Shown: positions 7,616-16,349 of the stretch, piece after piece
Layout of the letters: the number at the start of each line of letters is the position of its first letter
How positions within the stretch are numbered: the first letter of the stretch is position 1
From: Pseudalgibacter alginicilyticus
Lineage (GTDB): Bacteria > Bacteroidota > Bacteroidia > Flavobacteriales > Flavobacteriaceae
Direction: 5' to 3'
NCBI RefSeq assembly: GCF_001310225.1
Contig: NZ_CP012898.1
Location: 2,170,001-2,234,000, forward strand
Length of the DNA stretch: 64,000 nt
The notes under the pieces: model-generated
What the model saw: the letters and a program-made list of their open reading frames with translations, nothing else
Databases searched by the model: none
Told to the model about the DNA's origin: nothing
Made by a program: the position numbers and the translations under genes

Positions 7616-10360
7616 TTAAGCATTATCAAAAATAGCATCAATGACTCTACGTTGTCTTCGTTTATCCCTTGTACTTGATCCGGGTGCTGGAACAGAATTA
7701 TAAGGTCTTGAAACAACTTCTAATTTAACAAAATCCAAACGTTCTGAAATATGACCCCAAGCCCCCATATTTCTAGGTTCTTCTTGTGCCCAAATATATT
7801 TCTCAACATTTGAATACTTTTCAATAACTTGTTTTATTTTATCCTGATGTAAAGGAAATAATTGCTCTATTCTAACTAAAGCTATTGTATCATTTTTAAG
7901 GTTTTCACGTTCTGCTAATAAATCATAATAAAACTTACCTGTACAAAACACTAATTTTTTTACATGTTTAGGATTGATAGTATCATCTATAATTTCTTGG
8001 AAATTACCATCCGCAAGTTCATTTAAAGACGACACCGCTTTTGGATGACGCAATAAACTCTTTGGTGTAAAAACAATTAAAGGTTTTCTAAAATCACGTT
8101 TTAATTGACGACGCAATAAGTGAAAAAAGTTAGCTGGTGTTGTACAATCTGCAACAATCATATTATCATTTCCGCAGAGTTGCAAATAACGCTCTATTCG
8201 AGCTGAAGAATGTTCTGAACCTTGCCCTTCGTATCCATGAGGCAATAATACGACTATACCATTTTGAGATTTCCATTTGTCTTCTGCCGCCGATAAATAT
8301 TGGTCAAAAATAATTTGTGCACCATTACTAAAATCTCCAAATTGAGCTTCCCAAATAGTTAAAGTATTTGGATTTGCCATGGCATAACCATAATCAAAAC
8401 CAAGCACACCATACTCTGATAAAAATGAATTATAAATATACATTTCACCTTTATTAGCAGGGTTTGTATTTAAAAGATTGATACGTTCTTCTGAAATTTC
8501 ATCACGCAAAATGGCATGACGGTGGCTAAAAGTACCACGTTCAACATCTTGTCCTGAGATACGCACATTAAAGCCTTCTTCAAGTAAACTTCCATAGGCT
8601 AAGGTTTCGGCCATACCCCAATCTAATTCATCTGTTTCAAAAACCATTTTAGCTCTACCTTCCAAGATACGCTCTGCTTTGCGTAAAAACTTAACACCTT
8701 CTGGAACGGTAGAAACAACTTTAGCTATGTTTTCTAAATTAGTTTTAGGAAAGCTTGTGTTTTCAGTCTGCAATATAGCATCTACACCTCTACGCACAAA
8801 CCCTTTCCAACGTTCCTGCATAAACTCACGAACTTTTGATGATTCTTCTAATTTAGATTTTTCGTAGTGTGATTCTAAAGTAGACTTAAATTCATCAACA
8901 ATCCCATCAGAATAGGCTTTATCAATTGTATTTTCAGCTATTAGTTTTTCTGAATAGATATTAAAAGGATTATTATGTTTTGATATTTCTTTATATAATT
9001 TAGGTTGAGTAAAACGAGGTTCATCACCTTCATTATGCCCGTATTTTCGATACCCTAATAAATCAATATACACATCTTTTTTATAACGCATTCTATAAGC
9101 CAATGCTAATTCTACAGCATGAACAACCGCTTCAGCATCGTCTGCATTAACATGTAAAACAGGAGATAAAGTAACTTTTGCTACATCTGTACAATAGGTA
9201 CTTGAACGTGCATCTAAATAATTAGTAGTGAATCCTATCTGGTTATTAACCACAATATGTAAAGTACCTCCAGTTTTATAGCCATTAAGCTGACTCATTT
9301 GTGCTACTTCATAAGCAATACCTTGACCAGCTATGGCTGCATCACCATGTACAATGATTGGTAAAATTTTAGAATCATCGCCATTATAATCATTATCAAT
9401 TTTTGCACGGGTAATACCTTCTGCTACAGAAGCTACCGTTTCCAAGTGCGATGGATTTGGCACCAAATTCATTTTAATAGATTTACCGTTTTGGTAAGTT
9501 TTATCTAAAGTTAACCCTAAATGATACTTTACGTCACCATCGATATGTGCGTCCTCAAAATCCTTACCATCAAACTCACTAAAAAGTTCATAAGCTGGTT
9601 TTCTAAAAATGTTTACCAAAGTACTTAATCTACCTCTATGTGCCATTCCTAAAACACATTCTTTAACACCATATTTTTCAACAGACATGTAAAGTGTGTT
9701 ACTTAAAGCAGGAATTAAGGACTCCCCCCCCTCTAAAGAAAAACGTTTTTGACCAACATATTTAGTTTGCAAAAAGTTTTCAAAAGTAACCGCATGATTC
9801 AGTTTTGAAAGAATATATTTTTTAGTATCCTTATCAAAATTAGGTTGATTATCATTTACGTTAAGTTGATTTTGCCACCAAGCGATAACTTCTGGATTTC
9901 GTAAATACATATACTCCACCCCTATAGAACTACAATAAATTCTATCTAAATGGCCAATTATTTCTCGTAAAGATTGGGCACCACCTAAGCCTAATATTTC
10001 TCCAGCATTAAAAACAGTATCTAAATCATCATTAGACAAGCCAAAATTTTCAATAGCTAAAGTAGGTTCGTAAGTTCTTCTAGCTCGAACAGGATTGGTT
10101 TTTGTAAACAAATGACCACGCATACGGTAACCATCAATAAGTTTTACCACTTGAAATTCCTTTTGTACATGTTCTGGAATTTGAGCAGAAACCCCTTCTA
10201 CTATTTCACCATCTAATCCATAGTTTTCTGATCCGAAATCATAACCCTGAAAAAAGGCTCTCCAACTTGGTTCTACAGAATCTGGATTCTGTGTATATTG
10301 TTCGTATAAATCAGCAAAATATGCTGTATGTGCTGCGTTTAAAAAGGAATATTTATCCAT
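7616..10360 (-). CDS. sucA: 2-oxoglutarate dehydrogenase E1 component
   Basis: The 914-residue thiamine-diphosphate enzyme decarboxylates 2-oxoglutarate and passes the succinyl group to the lipoyl arm of SucB. The N-terminus (FLNAAHTAYFADLYEQY, residues 5-21) is the typical E2-interacting segment. The ThDP-binding region around residues 335-375 shows HGDAAIAGQG and VVNNQIGFTT. The C-terminal half contains the transketolase-type pyrimidine domain (YEGQGSEHSSAR). Length matches the family. A consensus -7 element (TATTTTTG, minus strand, 10400-10407) lies 39 nt upstream of the ATG, and sucB follows in the same operon. Confidence 0.97.
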   Translation of the reverse strand: MDKYSFLNAAHTAYFADLYEQYTQNPDSVEPSWRAFFQGYDFGSENYGLDGEIVEGVSAQIPEHVQKEFQVVKLIDGYRMRGHLFTKTNPVRARRTYEPTLAIENFGLSNDDLDTVFNAGEILGLGGAQSLREIIGHLDRIYCSSIGVEYMYLRNPEVIAWWQNQLNVNDNQPNFDKDTKKYILSKLNHAVTFENFLQTKYVGQKRFSLEGGESLIPALSNTLYMSVEKYGVKECVLGMAHRGRLSTLVNIFRKPAYELFSEFDGKDFEDAHIDGDVKYHLGLTLDKTYQNGKSIKMNLVPNPSHLETVASVAEGITRAKIDNDYNGDDSKILPIIVHGDAAIAGQGIAYEVAQMSQLNGYKTGGTLHIVVNNQIGFTTNYLDARSSTYCTDVAKVTLSPVLHVNADDAEAVVHAVELALAYRMRYKKDVYIDLLGYRKYGHNEGDEPRFTQPKLYKEISKHNNPFNIYSEKLIAENTIDKAYSDGIVDEFKSTLESHYEKSKLEESSKVREFMQERWKGFVRRGVDAILQTENTSFPKTNLENIAKVVSTVPEGVKFLRKAERILEGRAKMVFETDELDWGMAETLAYGSLLEEGFNVRISGQDVERGTFSHRHAILRDEISEERINLLNTNPANKGEMYIYNSFLSEYGVLGFDYGYAMANPNTLTIWEAQFGDFSNGAQIIFDQYLSAAEDKWKSQNGIVVLLPHGYEGQGSEHSSARIERYLQLCGNDNMIVADCTTPANFFHLLRRQLKRDFRKPLIVFTPKSLLRHPKAVSSLNELADGNFQEIIDDTINPKHVKKLVFCTGKFYYDLLAERENLKNDTIALVRIEQLFPLHQDKIKQVIEKYSNVEKYIWAQEEPRNMGAWGHISERLDFVKLEVVSRPYNSVPAPGSSTRDKRRQRRVIDAIFDNA

Positions 10361-10399
10361 TATTAATTTTAAAATCGTTTTTCTAATTCAGAAATTTTT

Positions 10400-10407
10400 C
10401 AAAAATA
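10400..10407 (-). promoter_or_regulatory. Promoter -7 element for sucAB
   Basis: On the minus strand this reads TATTTTTG, an exact fit to the Bacteroidota -7 consensus TAnnTTTG, 39 nt before the sucA ATG. No clear -33 TTG is seen at the right distance. Confidence 0.6.
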
Positions 10408-10586
10408 CAACTTTTGGTAAAACTAGATGTTTCTTTTATTATATTTATAGAGCAGATAGTCTGATTTAGTTAAATAATTAGCATTGTTGTTAATTTTTTA
10501 TTGAATTATAATTTTTTAGATTTACATTTTAATAATTTTTTAAATAAAAAATCAAATCCCATAAAATCATTTAAAACCTTAACCTT

Positions 10587-11093
10587 ATGAAACAAAAAAT
10601 AATAATCGGTTTCTTATTAATAACAACTTTTAGTTTTTCGCAACAAAAATATACAAGTGATTTTTGGCAAAATGTCCGTTTTGGAGGAGGCATTGGACTA
10701 AGTTTTGGCGATGGTTTTTTTAGTGGCACTTTAGCTCCTAGTGCTATTTATGAATTTAACAATCAATTTGGTTTAGGCTTAGGTTTAAACGGTACTATAA
10801 ACAATCAAAAAGATGTATACAAATCTACCATTTTAGGGGGAAGCCTTATTGGATTATTTAGCCCGATAAATGAGTTACAATTATCTGCAGAATTTGAACA
10901 ACTTAATGTAAACAGGCGTTATGACACTCGATTAAACTTGGCTACTGACAATTATTGGTCGCCTGCGTTATTTGTTGGTGCAGGTTATCGCAATGGCAAT
11001 ATTACCTTTGGAATTAGATATGACATTTTATACGATACTCAAAAAAGCATTTATGCAGATCCTTGGGCTCCATTTGTCAGATTTTATTTTTAA
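10587..11093 (+). CDS. Small outer-membrane beta-barrel protein
   Basis: The 168-residue product has a signal peptide (MKQKIIIGFLLITTFSFSQ). The rest consists of alternating glycine/aromatic strands (GGGIGLSFGDGFF, NQFGLGLGLNGTI, NGNITFGIRYDIL) and ends in VRFYF, with the terminal Phe typical of BAM substrates. It looks like an eight-stranded outer-membrane barrel of unknown function. Homologues next to sucA have sometimes been labelled alpha-ketoglutarate decarboxylase; nothing in this sequence supports an enzyme. It is divergent from sucA and convergent with the Rrf2 gene, with only 3 nt between the two stop codons and no clear terminator. Confidence 0.75.
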   Translation: MKQKIIIGFLLITTFSFSQQKYTSDFWQNVRFGGGIGLSFGDGFFSGTLAPSAIYEFNNQFGLGLGLNGTINNQKDVYKSTILGGSLIGLFSPINELQLSAEFEQLNVNRRYDTRLNLATDNYWSPALFVGAGYRNGNITFGIRYDILYDTQKSIYADPWAPFVRFYF

Positions 11094-11096
11094 GGC

Positions 11097-11528
11097 CTAA
11101 AGAGGCAAAAAAGTATCACCGGACTTAACACTCAACATCAAATCATAAATAGTTTTTCCTTTCAAGGTTTTTAAGATAAGATTTCTAGAAGGAACCAGAA
11201 TATCGTGTAATGGGCAAGGTTTATCTTCATCACAAGCATCTAAACTTATCATGCAAGCAGAAAGTTTGTTTTTTCCATCAATAACATAAATAATGTCCAA
11301 TACAGATTTCTTTAAATTTTCTTCACTTAAATAAAACCCACCATTAGGTCCTTTTTTAGAAGACACCATATTAACCTTAACTAACTCTTGCAACAGTTTA
11401 GCTATATAAGCTTGTGGCACGTTTATAGGAGCTGCAACATCCTTTGCCATTACTTTATTTTCCTTATTCGATTTTAAAGCTAAAAAAAGCACAGCTTTAA
11501 TAGCATATTTTGAAGAGTTTGAAAGCAT
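11097..11528 (-). CDS. Rrf2-family Fe-S transcriptional regulator (NsrR/IscR-like)
   Basis: The product has 143 residues from ATG 11528. A TTG six bases upstream (11534) also keeps the frame but belongs to the promoter -7 box. The N-terminal winged helix (KYAIKAVLFLA, then VPQAYIAKLLQELVK and KKGPNGGFYL) is typical of Rrf2 proteins. Three cysteines, C92, C99 and C105, with spacing C-x6-C-x5-C, match the cluster ligands of NsrR and IscR. NsrR senses nitric oxide; the gene lies back to back with a nitrous-oxide reductase operon, so an NO or redox sensor is the natural inference. A perfect dyad at 11552-11567 overlaps its own -33 region, suggesting autoregulation. The promoter abuts the start codon, predicting a leaderless mRNA. 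Confidence 0.88.
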   Translation of the reverse strand: MLSNSSKYAIKAVLFLALKSNKENKVMAKDVAAPINVPQAYIAKLLQELVKVNMVSSKKGPNGGFYLSEENLKKSVLDIIYVIDGKNKLSACMISLDACDEDKPCPLHDILVPSRNLILKTLKGKTIYDLMLSVKSGDTFLPL

Positions 11529-11531
11529 ATG

Positions 11532-11539
11532 CAAATATA
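11532..11539 (-). promoter_or_regulatory. Promoter -7 element of the Rrf2 regulator, 3 nt from its ATG
   Basis: The minus strand reads TATATTTG, an exact TAnnTTTG match. Only three bases separate it from the ATG at 11528, so transcription should begin at or very near the start codon. Confidence 0.65.
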
Positions 11540-11551
11540 AAAAAATAAAAA

Positions 11552-11567
11552 AAGATATTTATATCTT
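11552..11567. promoter_or_regulatory. Perfect dyad AAGATAT-TT-ATATCTT, probable Rrf2/NsrR operator
   Basis: The 7-bp arms are perfect with a 2-bp spacer. The outer AAGAT/ATCTT resembles the ends of known NsrR sites. The dyad covers the -33 area of the Rrf2 promoter and lies about 60 bp upstream of the predicted nos start point. Assignment to this regulator is an inference from position. Confidence 0.55.
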
Positions 11568-11589
11568 AAATATGATTTTTATCATATTT
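11568..11589. promoter_or_regulatory. FNR/DNR-like dyad upstream of the nos operon
   Basis: AAATATGAT-TTTT-ATCATATTT is a perfect 22-bp inverted repeat with the core TGAT-N4-ATCA, the half-site arrangement recognised by CRP/FNR-family regulators (consensus TTGAT-N4-ATCAA). Its centre (11578.5) is about 41.5 bp upstream of a start point placed 5 nt after the nos -7 box, the classic position for activation by FNR-type proteins. Confidence 0.6.
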
Positions 11590-11607
11590 ATTATCCTATT
11601 AACATTA

Positions 11608-11615
11608 TAAATTTG
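11608..11615 (+). promoter_or_regulatory. Promoter -7 element for the nos operon
   Basis: TAAATTTG matches TAnnTTTG and lies 21 nt before the ATG of the cytochrome gene. There is no convincing -33 box; the FNR-like dyad occupies that place, as expected for an activator-dependent promoter. Confidence 0.65.
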
Positions 11616-11636
11616 GGCAATTAAAAACCTATTCAA

Positions 11637-12134
11637 ATGAAAACAATACTAAATATTTTAATGACATTATCAATTACACTGCTTATAAGCTGTGGTGGCA
11701 AAGAAGAAAAAAAGAAAGAAGGGTTTTCTTATGAAAAAACAACTCCTACGGAAACAAAAACTACAAAAATTGAAAAAGTAGCTCCTTCAGCAACGGTTGA
11801 TTTAACAAACAAAGGTGTAGGTCCTATCAAATCATTAGTATTAGAATCAGAAATAGATCAATCAATGGCGTCAAATGGCGAAGCTGTTTTCAAAAAAATG
11901 TGCGCTGCTTGTCACCGAACTGACAAAAAATTTATTGGTCCTGCACCAAAGGGCATTTTAGATAGAAGAACACCTGAGTGGATTATGAATATGATTCTAA
12001 ATCCCGAAGTAATGGTTAAAGAAGATCCATTAGCTAAGGATTTATTAATAGAGTTTAATGGAGCGCCAATGGCAAATCAAGGTATAAGTGAAGAAGACGC
12101 TAGAGCAGTATTAGAATATTTTAGAACCTTATAA
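11637..12134 (+). CDS. Lipoprotein c-type cytochrome of the nos operon
   Basis: The 165-residue product has a lipoprotein signal (ITLLISC, C19), a Lys/Glu/Thr-rich linker to about residue 60 and a single cytochrome c domain. The haem site is CAACH (C89, C92, H93), and M145 in APMANQG is the likely second axial ligand. The predicted location is the periplasmic face of a membrane. As first gene of the nos operon it probably donates electrons to NosZ; NosR and NosGH, used for this elsewhere, are absent from this cluster. The next gene follows after 3 nt. Confidence 0.88.
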   Translation: MKTILNILMTLSITLLISCGGKEEKKKEGFSYEKTTPTETKTTKIEKVAPSATVDLTNKGVGPIKSLVLESEIDQSMASNGEAVFKKMCAACHRTDKKFIGPAPKGILDRRTPEWIMNMILNPEVMVKEDPLAKDLLIEFNGAPMANQGISEEDARAVLEYFRTL

Positions 12135-12137
12135 AAC

Positions 12138-12710
12138 ATGAAACCAATTAAACAACTAATTCAACTTTTTGTGTTAGCTGTTTTTATTAGCTCCTGTAAT
12201 AACGTAAATAAAAACGTACCTAAACCCTCTTCAGAAGCAAAAACAGAAACAAAATTGACAGATAAAACAGGTCAAGCTTTTATTGAAAATGATATAAGCA
12301 CAACCGTTTTAAATATTGCAATGAACTCTAAAGACCATACAACATTAGTGGCAGCAGCACAGGCAGCTCAATTAGAAAATGCTTTAGTAAATGCTGGACC
12401 CTTAATGGTGTTTGCTCCAACCAACGAAGCTTTTGCAGCATTACCAGAAGGAACCGTTGAAAATTTACTAAAACCAGAAAACAAAAATGCACTGGCTAAT
12501 ATTTTAAAATATCATGTAACTCCTGGAAATTATTCTAAGGATTTTTTAAAGAAATTCAAAAAATTAGGACAAGCGAATAATGGTTATGTAAAAATAGAAG
12601 TTGTTAATGATGAGCCAATAATTGGTGGTGCAAAAATATTGGCAAGTATCAAAGCTGGAAACGGAATTGTTCACGTCATTGACAAAGTGTTGTTACCTCC
12701 AACAGAATAA
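12138..12710 (+). CDS. Fasciclin (FAS1) domain lipoprotein in the nos operon
   Basis: The 190-residue protein has a lipoprotein signal peptide with the acylated Cys at position 20 (VFISSC). One FAS1 domain covers about residues 55-188; its signatures are visible in DHTTLVAAAQAAQLENAL, MVFAPTNEAFAALP and GNGIVHVIDKVLLPP. FAS1 domains mediate protein-protein or carbohydrate contacts and have no known catalytic role. It lies 3 nt after the cytochrome gene and 21 nt before nosZ. I infer an accessory periplasmic lipoprotein that may help assembly or docking of the N2O reductase; that role is not established. Confidence 0.9.
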   Translation: MKPIKQLIQLFVLAVFISSCNNVNKNVPKPSSEAKTETKLTDKTGQAFIENDISTTVLNIAMNSKDHTTLVAAAQAAQLENALVNAGPLMVFAPTNEAFAALPEGTVENLLKPENKNALANILKYHVTPGNYSKDFLKKFKKLGQANNGYVKIEVVNDEPIIGGAKILASIKAGNGIVHVIDKVLLPPTE

Positions 12711-12731
12711 TATAAACTAAACTATATAATA

Positions 12732-14684
12732 ATGAAAACAATAATAACACCTATCCTGGCAATTGTAGCGGTTCTTAGTACATTAACAAGTTGTAACAAT
12801 TCTAACAATTCTGGTGCTCTCTCTAATAACAATGCAGAAAAAGTATATGTAGCACCTGGCGATCACGATTCGCACTATGCTTTTATTTCTGGTGGCTTTA
12901 GTGGCAATCTTACAGTTTACGGATTACCTTCAGGCCGCCTATTTAAAGAAATCCCTGTCTTTTCTCAATTTCCAACAAATGGATATGGTTACTCTGAAGA
13001 AACCAAACCTATGTTTGAAACCTCATATGGTTTTGTACCTTGGGACGACTCTCATCACCCAGATATCTCACAAACCAATGGAAAACTTGACGGACGATGG
13101 ATTTTTATCAACGGAAATAATACACCTCGCATTGCACGAATCAGTTTAACAACCTTTGAAACAGAAGAAATAATTGAAGTTCCAAACAGCGCTGGTAACC
13201 ACAGCTCATCATTTATTACTGAAAACACAGAATACGTGGTTGCTGGAACACGTTTTTCTGTTCCTGTTCCTCAAAAAGACATTCCTATTAAAACATATAA
13301 AGGAAACTTTAAAGGAGCATTATCTTTTATATCTGTAGATCCAGAACATGGCCATATGGATATTAAATTTCAAATTTTAATGCCTGGTTTTAACTACGAT
13401 TTATCACATCCTGGACGCGGAAAATCTCATGGTTGGTTTTTCTTTACCACTTATAATACAGAAGAAGCAAATACGCTTTTAGAAGTCAACGCTTCTCAAA
13501 ACGATAAAGATTTTATTGCAGCAATTAACTGGAAAAAAATTGAAGAATACGTTAAAAAAGGCGGAGGCACCATGATGCCTGCTAACTATGCACATAACGT
13601 ATATGATGAACACAAACATACCGCAACTTCAACCATGAAAAAAGAAGTACGAGTTGTTAACCCTTCTGAAGTTCCTGGAGCTGTATATTTTATTCCAACG
13701 CCAAAATCACCTCATGGTTGCGACGTGGATCCTTCAGGGGAATACATTGTAGGAAACGGTAAACTTTCTGCAAATTTAACCGTACACTCATTCACCAAAA
13801 TGTTAGACGCCATTGAAAATAAAAAATTTGCCGGCGAAGCTTATGGTATTCCTATTTTAAATTTTGAAGATGTTTTAGCTGGATCCGTTGAACAACCAGG
13901 TTTAGGGCCATTGCATACCGAATTTGATGGACAAGGCAATGCTTATACCACGTTCTTCATTTCTTCTGAAGTTGTAAAATGGAAATTAGGCACCTGGGAA
14001 GTGATAGACAGAAAGCCAACCTATTATTCTGTTGGCCACTTAACCATTCCTGGAGGAAACTCAGCAGAACCATTTGGTAAGTATATGTTTGCCATGAATA
14101 AAATAACAAAAGACAGATATTTACCAACAGGTCCAGAAATGGAGCATTCTGCTCAATTATATGATATTTCTGGCGAAAAAATGGAATTGTTATTAGATTT
14201 CCCTACCCATGGTGAACCTCATTATGCCGCAGCAATTCCAGCTGAAATCATAAAAAATAATTCAAGAAAAATATACCGATTAGATGAAAACCAACACGAA
14301 AAGAAAACACTTAGTGGATCAGATGTTAAAATTGTTAGAGATGGTAAAAACGTCCATATTTATATGACGATGATACGAAGTCACTTTGCACCAGATAATA
14401 TTGAAGGTATAAAAGTTGGAGATAAGGTATTTTTTCACATCACAAACTTAGAACAAGATTTTGATGTCCCTCACGGATTTGCAATCATTGGTGCCAACAA
14501 TGCAGAATTATTAATTGCTCCAGGACAAACAAGAACGTTAACTTGGGAACCAAAACAAGTAGGTGTTTGGCCATTCTATTGCACAGATTTCTGCTCGGCA
14601 TTACACCAAGAAATGCAAGGCTATGTACGGGTATCTCCTACAAATTCAAACATAGAATTATCTTGGTCTTTGGGTGAAGATTAA
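12732..14684 (+). CDS. nosZ: Nitrous-oxide reductase, clade II (Sec-dependent)
   Basis: The 650-residue copper enzyme reduces N2O to N2. The N-terminus is a Sec signal with a lipobox-like LSTLTSC (C21) rather than a twin-arginine signal, which marks clade II. The seven-bladed propeller domain carries CuZ histidines, including H45 and H48 in GDHDSHY and H108/H109 in DDSHHPD. The C-terminal cupredoxin domain holds the CuA site CTDFCSALHQEMQGYV, with C617, C621, H625 and M628. Length is typical. It is the third gene of the operon. A G+C-rich hairpin after its stop separates it from the maturation genes and may let nosZ accumulate to a higher level. Confidence 0.97.
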   Translation: MKTIITPILAIVAVLSTLTSCNNSNNSGALSNNNAEKVYVAPGDHDSHYAFISGGFSGNLTVYGLPSGRLFKEIPVFSQFPTNGYGYSEETKPMFETSYGFVPWDDSHHPDISQTNGKLDGRWIFINGNNTPRIARISLTTFETEEIIEVPNSAGNHSSSFITENTEYVVAGTRFSVPVPQKDIPIKTYKGNFKGALSFISVDPEHGHMDIKFQILMPGFNYDLSHPGRGKSHGWFFFTTYNTEEANTLLEVNASQNDKDFIAAINWKKIEEYVKKGGGTMMPANYAHNVYDEHKHTATSTMKKEVRVVNPSEVPGAVYFIPTPKSPHGCDVDPSGEYIVGNGKLSANLTVHSFTKMLDAIENKKFAGEAYGIPILNFEDVLAGSVEQPGLGPLHTEFDGQGNAYTTFFISSEVVKWKLGTWEVIDRKPTYYSVGHLTIPGGNSAEPFGKYMFAMNKITKDRYLPTGPEMEHSAQLYDISGEKMELLLDFPTHGEPHYAAAIPAEIIKNNSRKIYRLDENQHEKKTLSGSDVKIVRDGKNVHIYMTMIRSHFAPDNIEGIKVGDKVFFHITNLEQDFDVPHGFAIIGANNAELLIAPGQTRTLTWEPKQVGVWPFYCTDFCSALHQEMQGYVRVSPTNSNIELSWSLGED

Positions 14685-14741
14685 TATCATTAATCTTAGA
14701 GTTTAGGAAGCTGTTGTTTTAGTGTTTGTCTTTCTAATATA

Positions 14742-14777
14742 AGGCGAGAGTTGATTTATCGCTCTCGCCTCACTTTT
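14742..14777 (+). terminator. Hairpin between nosZ and the nos maturation genes
   Basis: AGGCGAGAG (14742-14750) pairs perfectly with CTCTCGCCT (14762-14770) around an 11-nt loop and is followed by CACTTTTT. It is the most G+C-rich stem in this region. The downstream genes have no obvious promoter of their own, so it may act as a partial terminator or an mRNA-stabilising 3' end. Confidence 0.7.
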
Positions 14778-14819
14778 TAAATCACTAATTACTGAATAAT
14801 TAATTATACAATAATTGTT

Positions 14820-15440
14820 ATGAAAAAGGCTGGAATTATAATGATAGTAGGAGCCTTGTTATTATTAGGGCTTTTTAAATTTCCCTTATGGAATATCATG
14901 CTTGGGGCTCCACAATACCCTGAACCATTAGGAATGAATATTTACATTCATGGTATTGAAGGTGTAGAAGAATTTGACCTTCAAAATATTGATGGCCTAA
15001 ACCATTATATAGGAATGAAAACTATCCCAAAAGCAGAAGATATGTGGGAATTCTCAGTGTTTCCTATAGTCATAGTTTTTATGGTAGTATTAGGTACAGT
15101 TATTGGATTATTAGGCTATTTTCAGAAATTAAACTACAAATACTTTTTAGGATGGTTTTTATTAATGTCTGTATTAGGTATCTTAGGCATATATGATTTC
15201 AATAACTGGCTGATAGATTATGGCAGCAATTTAGATCCAAATGCTATTATTAAAGTTACCAATCCAGATGGGTCTCCAATGAGCTATAAACCCCCTTTAA
15301 TTGGCTACCAAAAACTACTGAATTTTGATGTTGATTCATGGCCGCACTTAGGAGGTTACCTTATGTTTATTGGCATGACATTAACCCTTGTTGCTTTTTG
15401 GGCTGGCAGAAAAGCAAGCTTAAAACCAACAACACAATAG
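14820..15440 (+). CDS. Integral membrane protein of the nos cluster (NosB-like)
   Basis: The 206-residue protein has about four hydrophobic helices, near residues 5-27, 78-100, 107-126 and 178-197, with a periplasmic loop between the first two. It sits between nosZ and nosL. In clade II clusters a membrane protein called NosB commonly follows nosZ, and the position and topology fit, but I cannot confirm homology from sequence alone. Function in the family is not settled; a role in electron transfer or in maturation of NosZ is possible. No haem or metal motif is evident. Confidence 0.65.
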   Translation: MKKAGIIMIVGALLLLGLFKFPLWNIMLGAPQYPEPLGMNIYIHGIEGVEEFDLQNIDGLNHYIGMKTIPKAEDMWEFSVFPIVIVFMVVLGTVIGLLGYFQKLNYKYFLGWFLLMSVLGILGIYDFNNWLIDYGSNLDPNAIIKVTNPDGSPMSYKPPLIGYQKLLNFDVDSWPHLGGYLMFIGMTLTLVAFWAGRKASLKPTTQ

Positions 15441-15470
15441 ATTAACCTACAATTATAAAACACTATAGTC

Positions 15471-15908
15471 ATGAAAATACTAAAACACTGTCCAATTATC
15501 ATATTACTACTAATAGCAAGTAGTTGCCATGTAAAACCAGAAGCTATAAATTATGGAAGTGATGGCTGCCATTTTTGTAAAATGACCATAGTAGATAAAG
15601 TTCATGCAGCAGAAATTGTTACTAAAAAAGGGAAAGTTTACAAATTTGATGCTACAGAATGTATGATACATTTTATGGAGGAATTTGAAACGAATGAAGT
15701 TGAATTGTATTTGTCTAATAACTACACCGAACCTGAAGTTTTAGTTGACGCTACAAAAGCAACTTTCTTAATTAGTAAAAATATTCCAAGTCCCATGGGC
15801 GCTTTTCTTTCCGCTTTTAAAAATAAAACTGACGCGAAGAAACTTCAAGTTGAAAAAGGGGGTCAATTATACACTTGGGAACAACTTCTTTCAAAATTTA
15901 ATCATTAA
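15471..15908 (+). CDS. nosL: NosL copper-chaperone lipoprotein
   Basis: The 145-residue protein has a lipoprotein signal (IASSC, C19). The NosL signature GCHFCKMTI follows, giving C33-x2-C36-x-M38 as likely Cu(I) ligands. ATECMIHFM adds a further Cys and Met. NosL delivers copper for the CuZ centre of NosZ together with NosDFY. The gene is followed by the CopD-like protein after 3 nt. Confidence 0.93.
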   Translation: MKILKHCPIIILLLIASSCHVKPEAINYGSDGCHFCKMTIVDKVHAAEIVTKKGKVYKFDATECMIHFMEEFETNEVELYLSNNYTEPEVLVDATKATFLISKNIPSPMGAFLSAFKNKTDAKKLQVEKGGQLYTWEQLLSKFNH

Positions 15909-15911
15909 GCC

Positions 15912-16346
15912 ATGCTTTTAAAATTCATCATATTCATACACATTATTAGTGCAACAATTTGGACTGGTGGTCACTTAATTTTGGCTTTAAGTTTTTTACC
16001 TAAAGCATTATCAAAAAATGACTTCAGCATCATAGAACAATTTGAATCAAAATTTGAACGTATTGGCGTTCCAGCACTACTTATTTTAGTAATAACAGGT
16101 ATTTACATGGCTATTATTTATACCACAGATTTTTTTGAATTCGACTTTTCAAATCATCAAAACAAGCATATATACATCAAATTAATCTTGTTATTATGCA
16201 CTATTCTACTTGCTTTACATGCTCGCTTTTTTTTAATTCCAAAGAAAAAAATAAAACAACTCGCATATCATATAGGTTTGGTTACTCTAATTGCTGTGTT
16301 ATTTGTTTTTGTGGGATTTAGTTTAAGATCAGGAGGACTATTATAG
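15912..16346 (+). CDS. CopD-like four-helix membrane protein
   Basis: The 144-residue protein has four predicted transmembrane helices. Histidines sit in or near helices (FIHIISATIWTGGH at residues 8-21, LHARFFLIP, YHIGLVTL), like the CopD and related haem- or copper-linked membrane families. It lies 3 nt from both nosL and nosD, so it is translated as part of the copper-supply block. I infer a role in copper handling or in redox at the membrane; the exact family is uncertain. Confidence 0.6.
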   Translation: MLLKFIIFIHIISATIWTGGHLILALSFLPKALSKNDFSIIEQFESKFERIGVPALLILVITGIYMAIIYTTDFFEFDFSNHQNKHIYIKLILLLCTILLALHARFFLIPKKKIKQLAYHIGLVTLIAVLFVFVGFSLRSGGLL

Positions 16347-16349
16347 CTT

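Noticed and set aside
10587-11093. Label alpha-ketoglutarate decarboxylase for the small barrel protein
   Set aside because: The sequence is a signal peptide plus barrel strands with no cofactor motif; that label probably spread from its position next to sucA.
11529-11534. TTG start for the Rrf2 gene at 11534
   Set aside because: The TTG is part of the TATATTTG promoter box; ATG 11528 starts the conserved helix normally.
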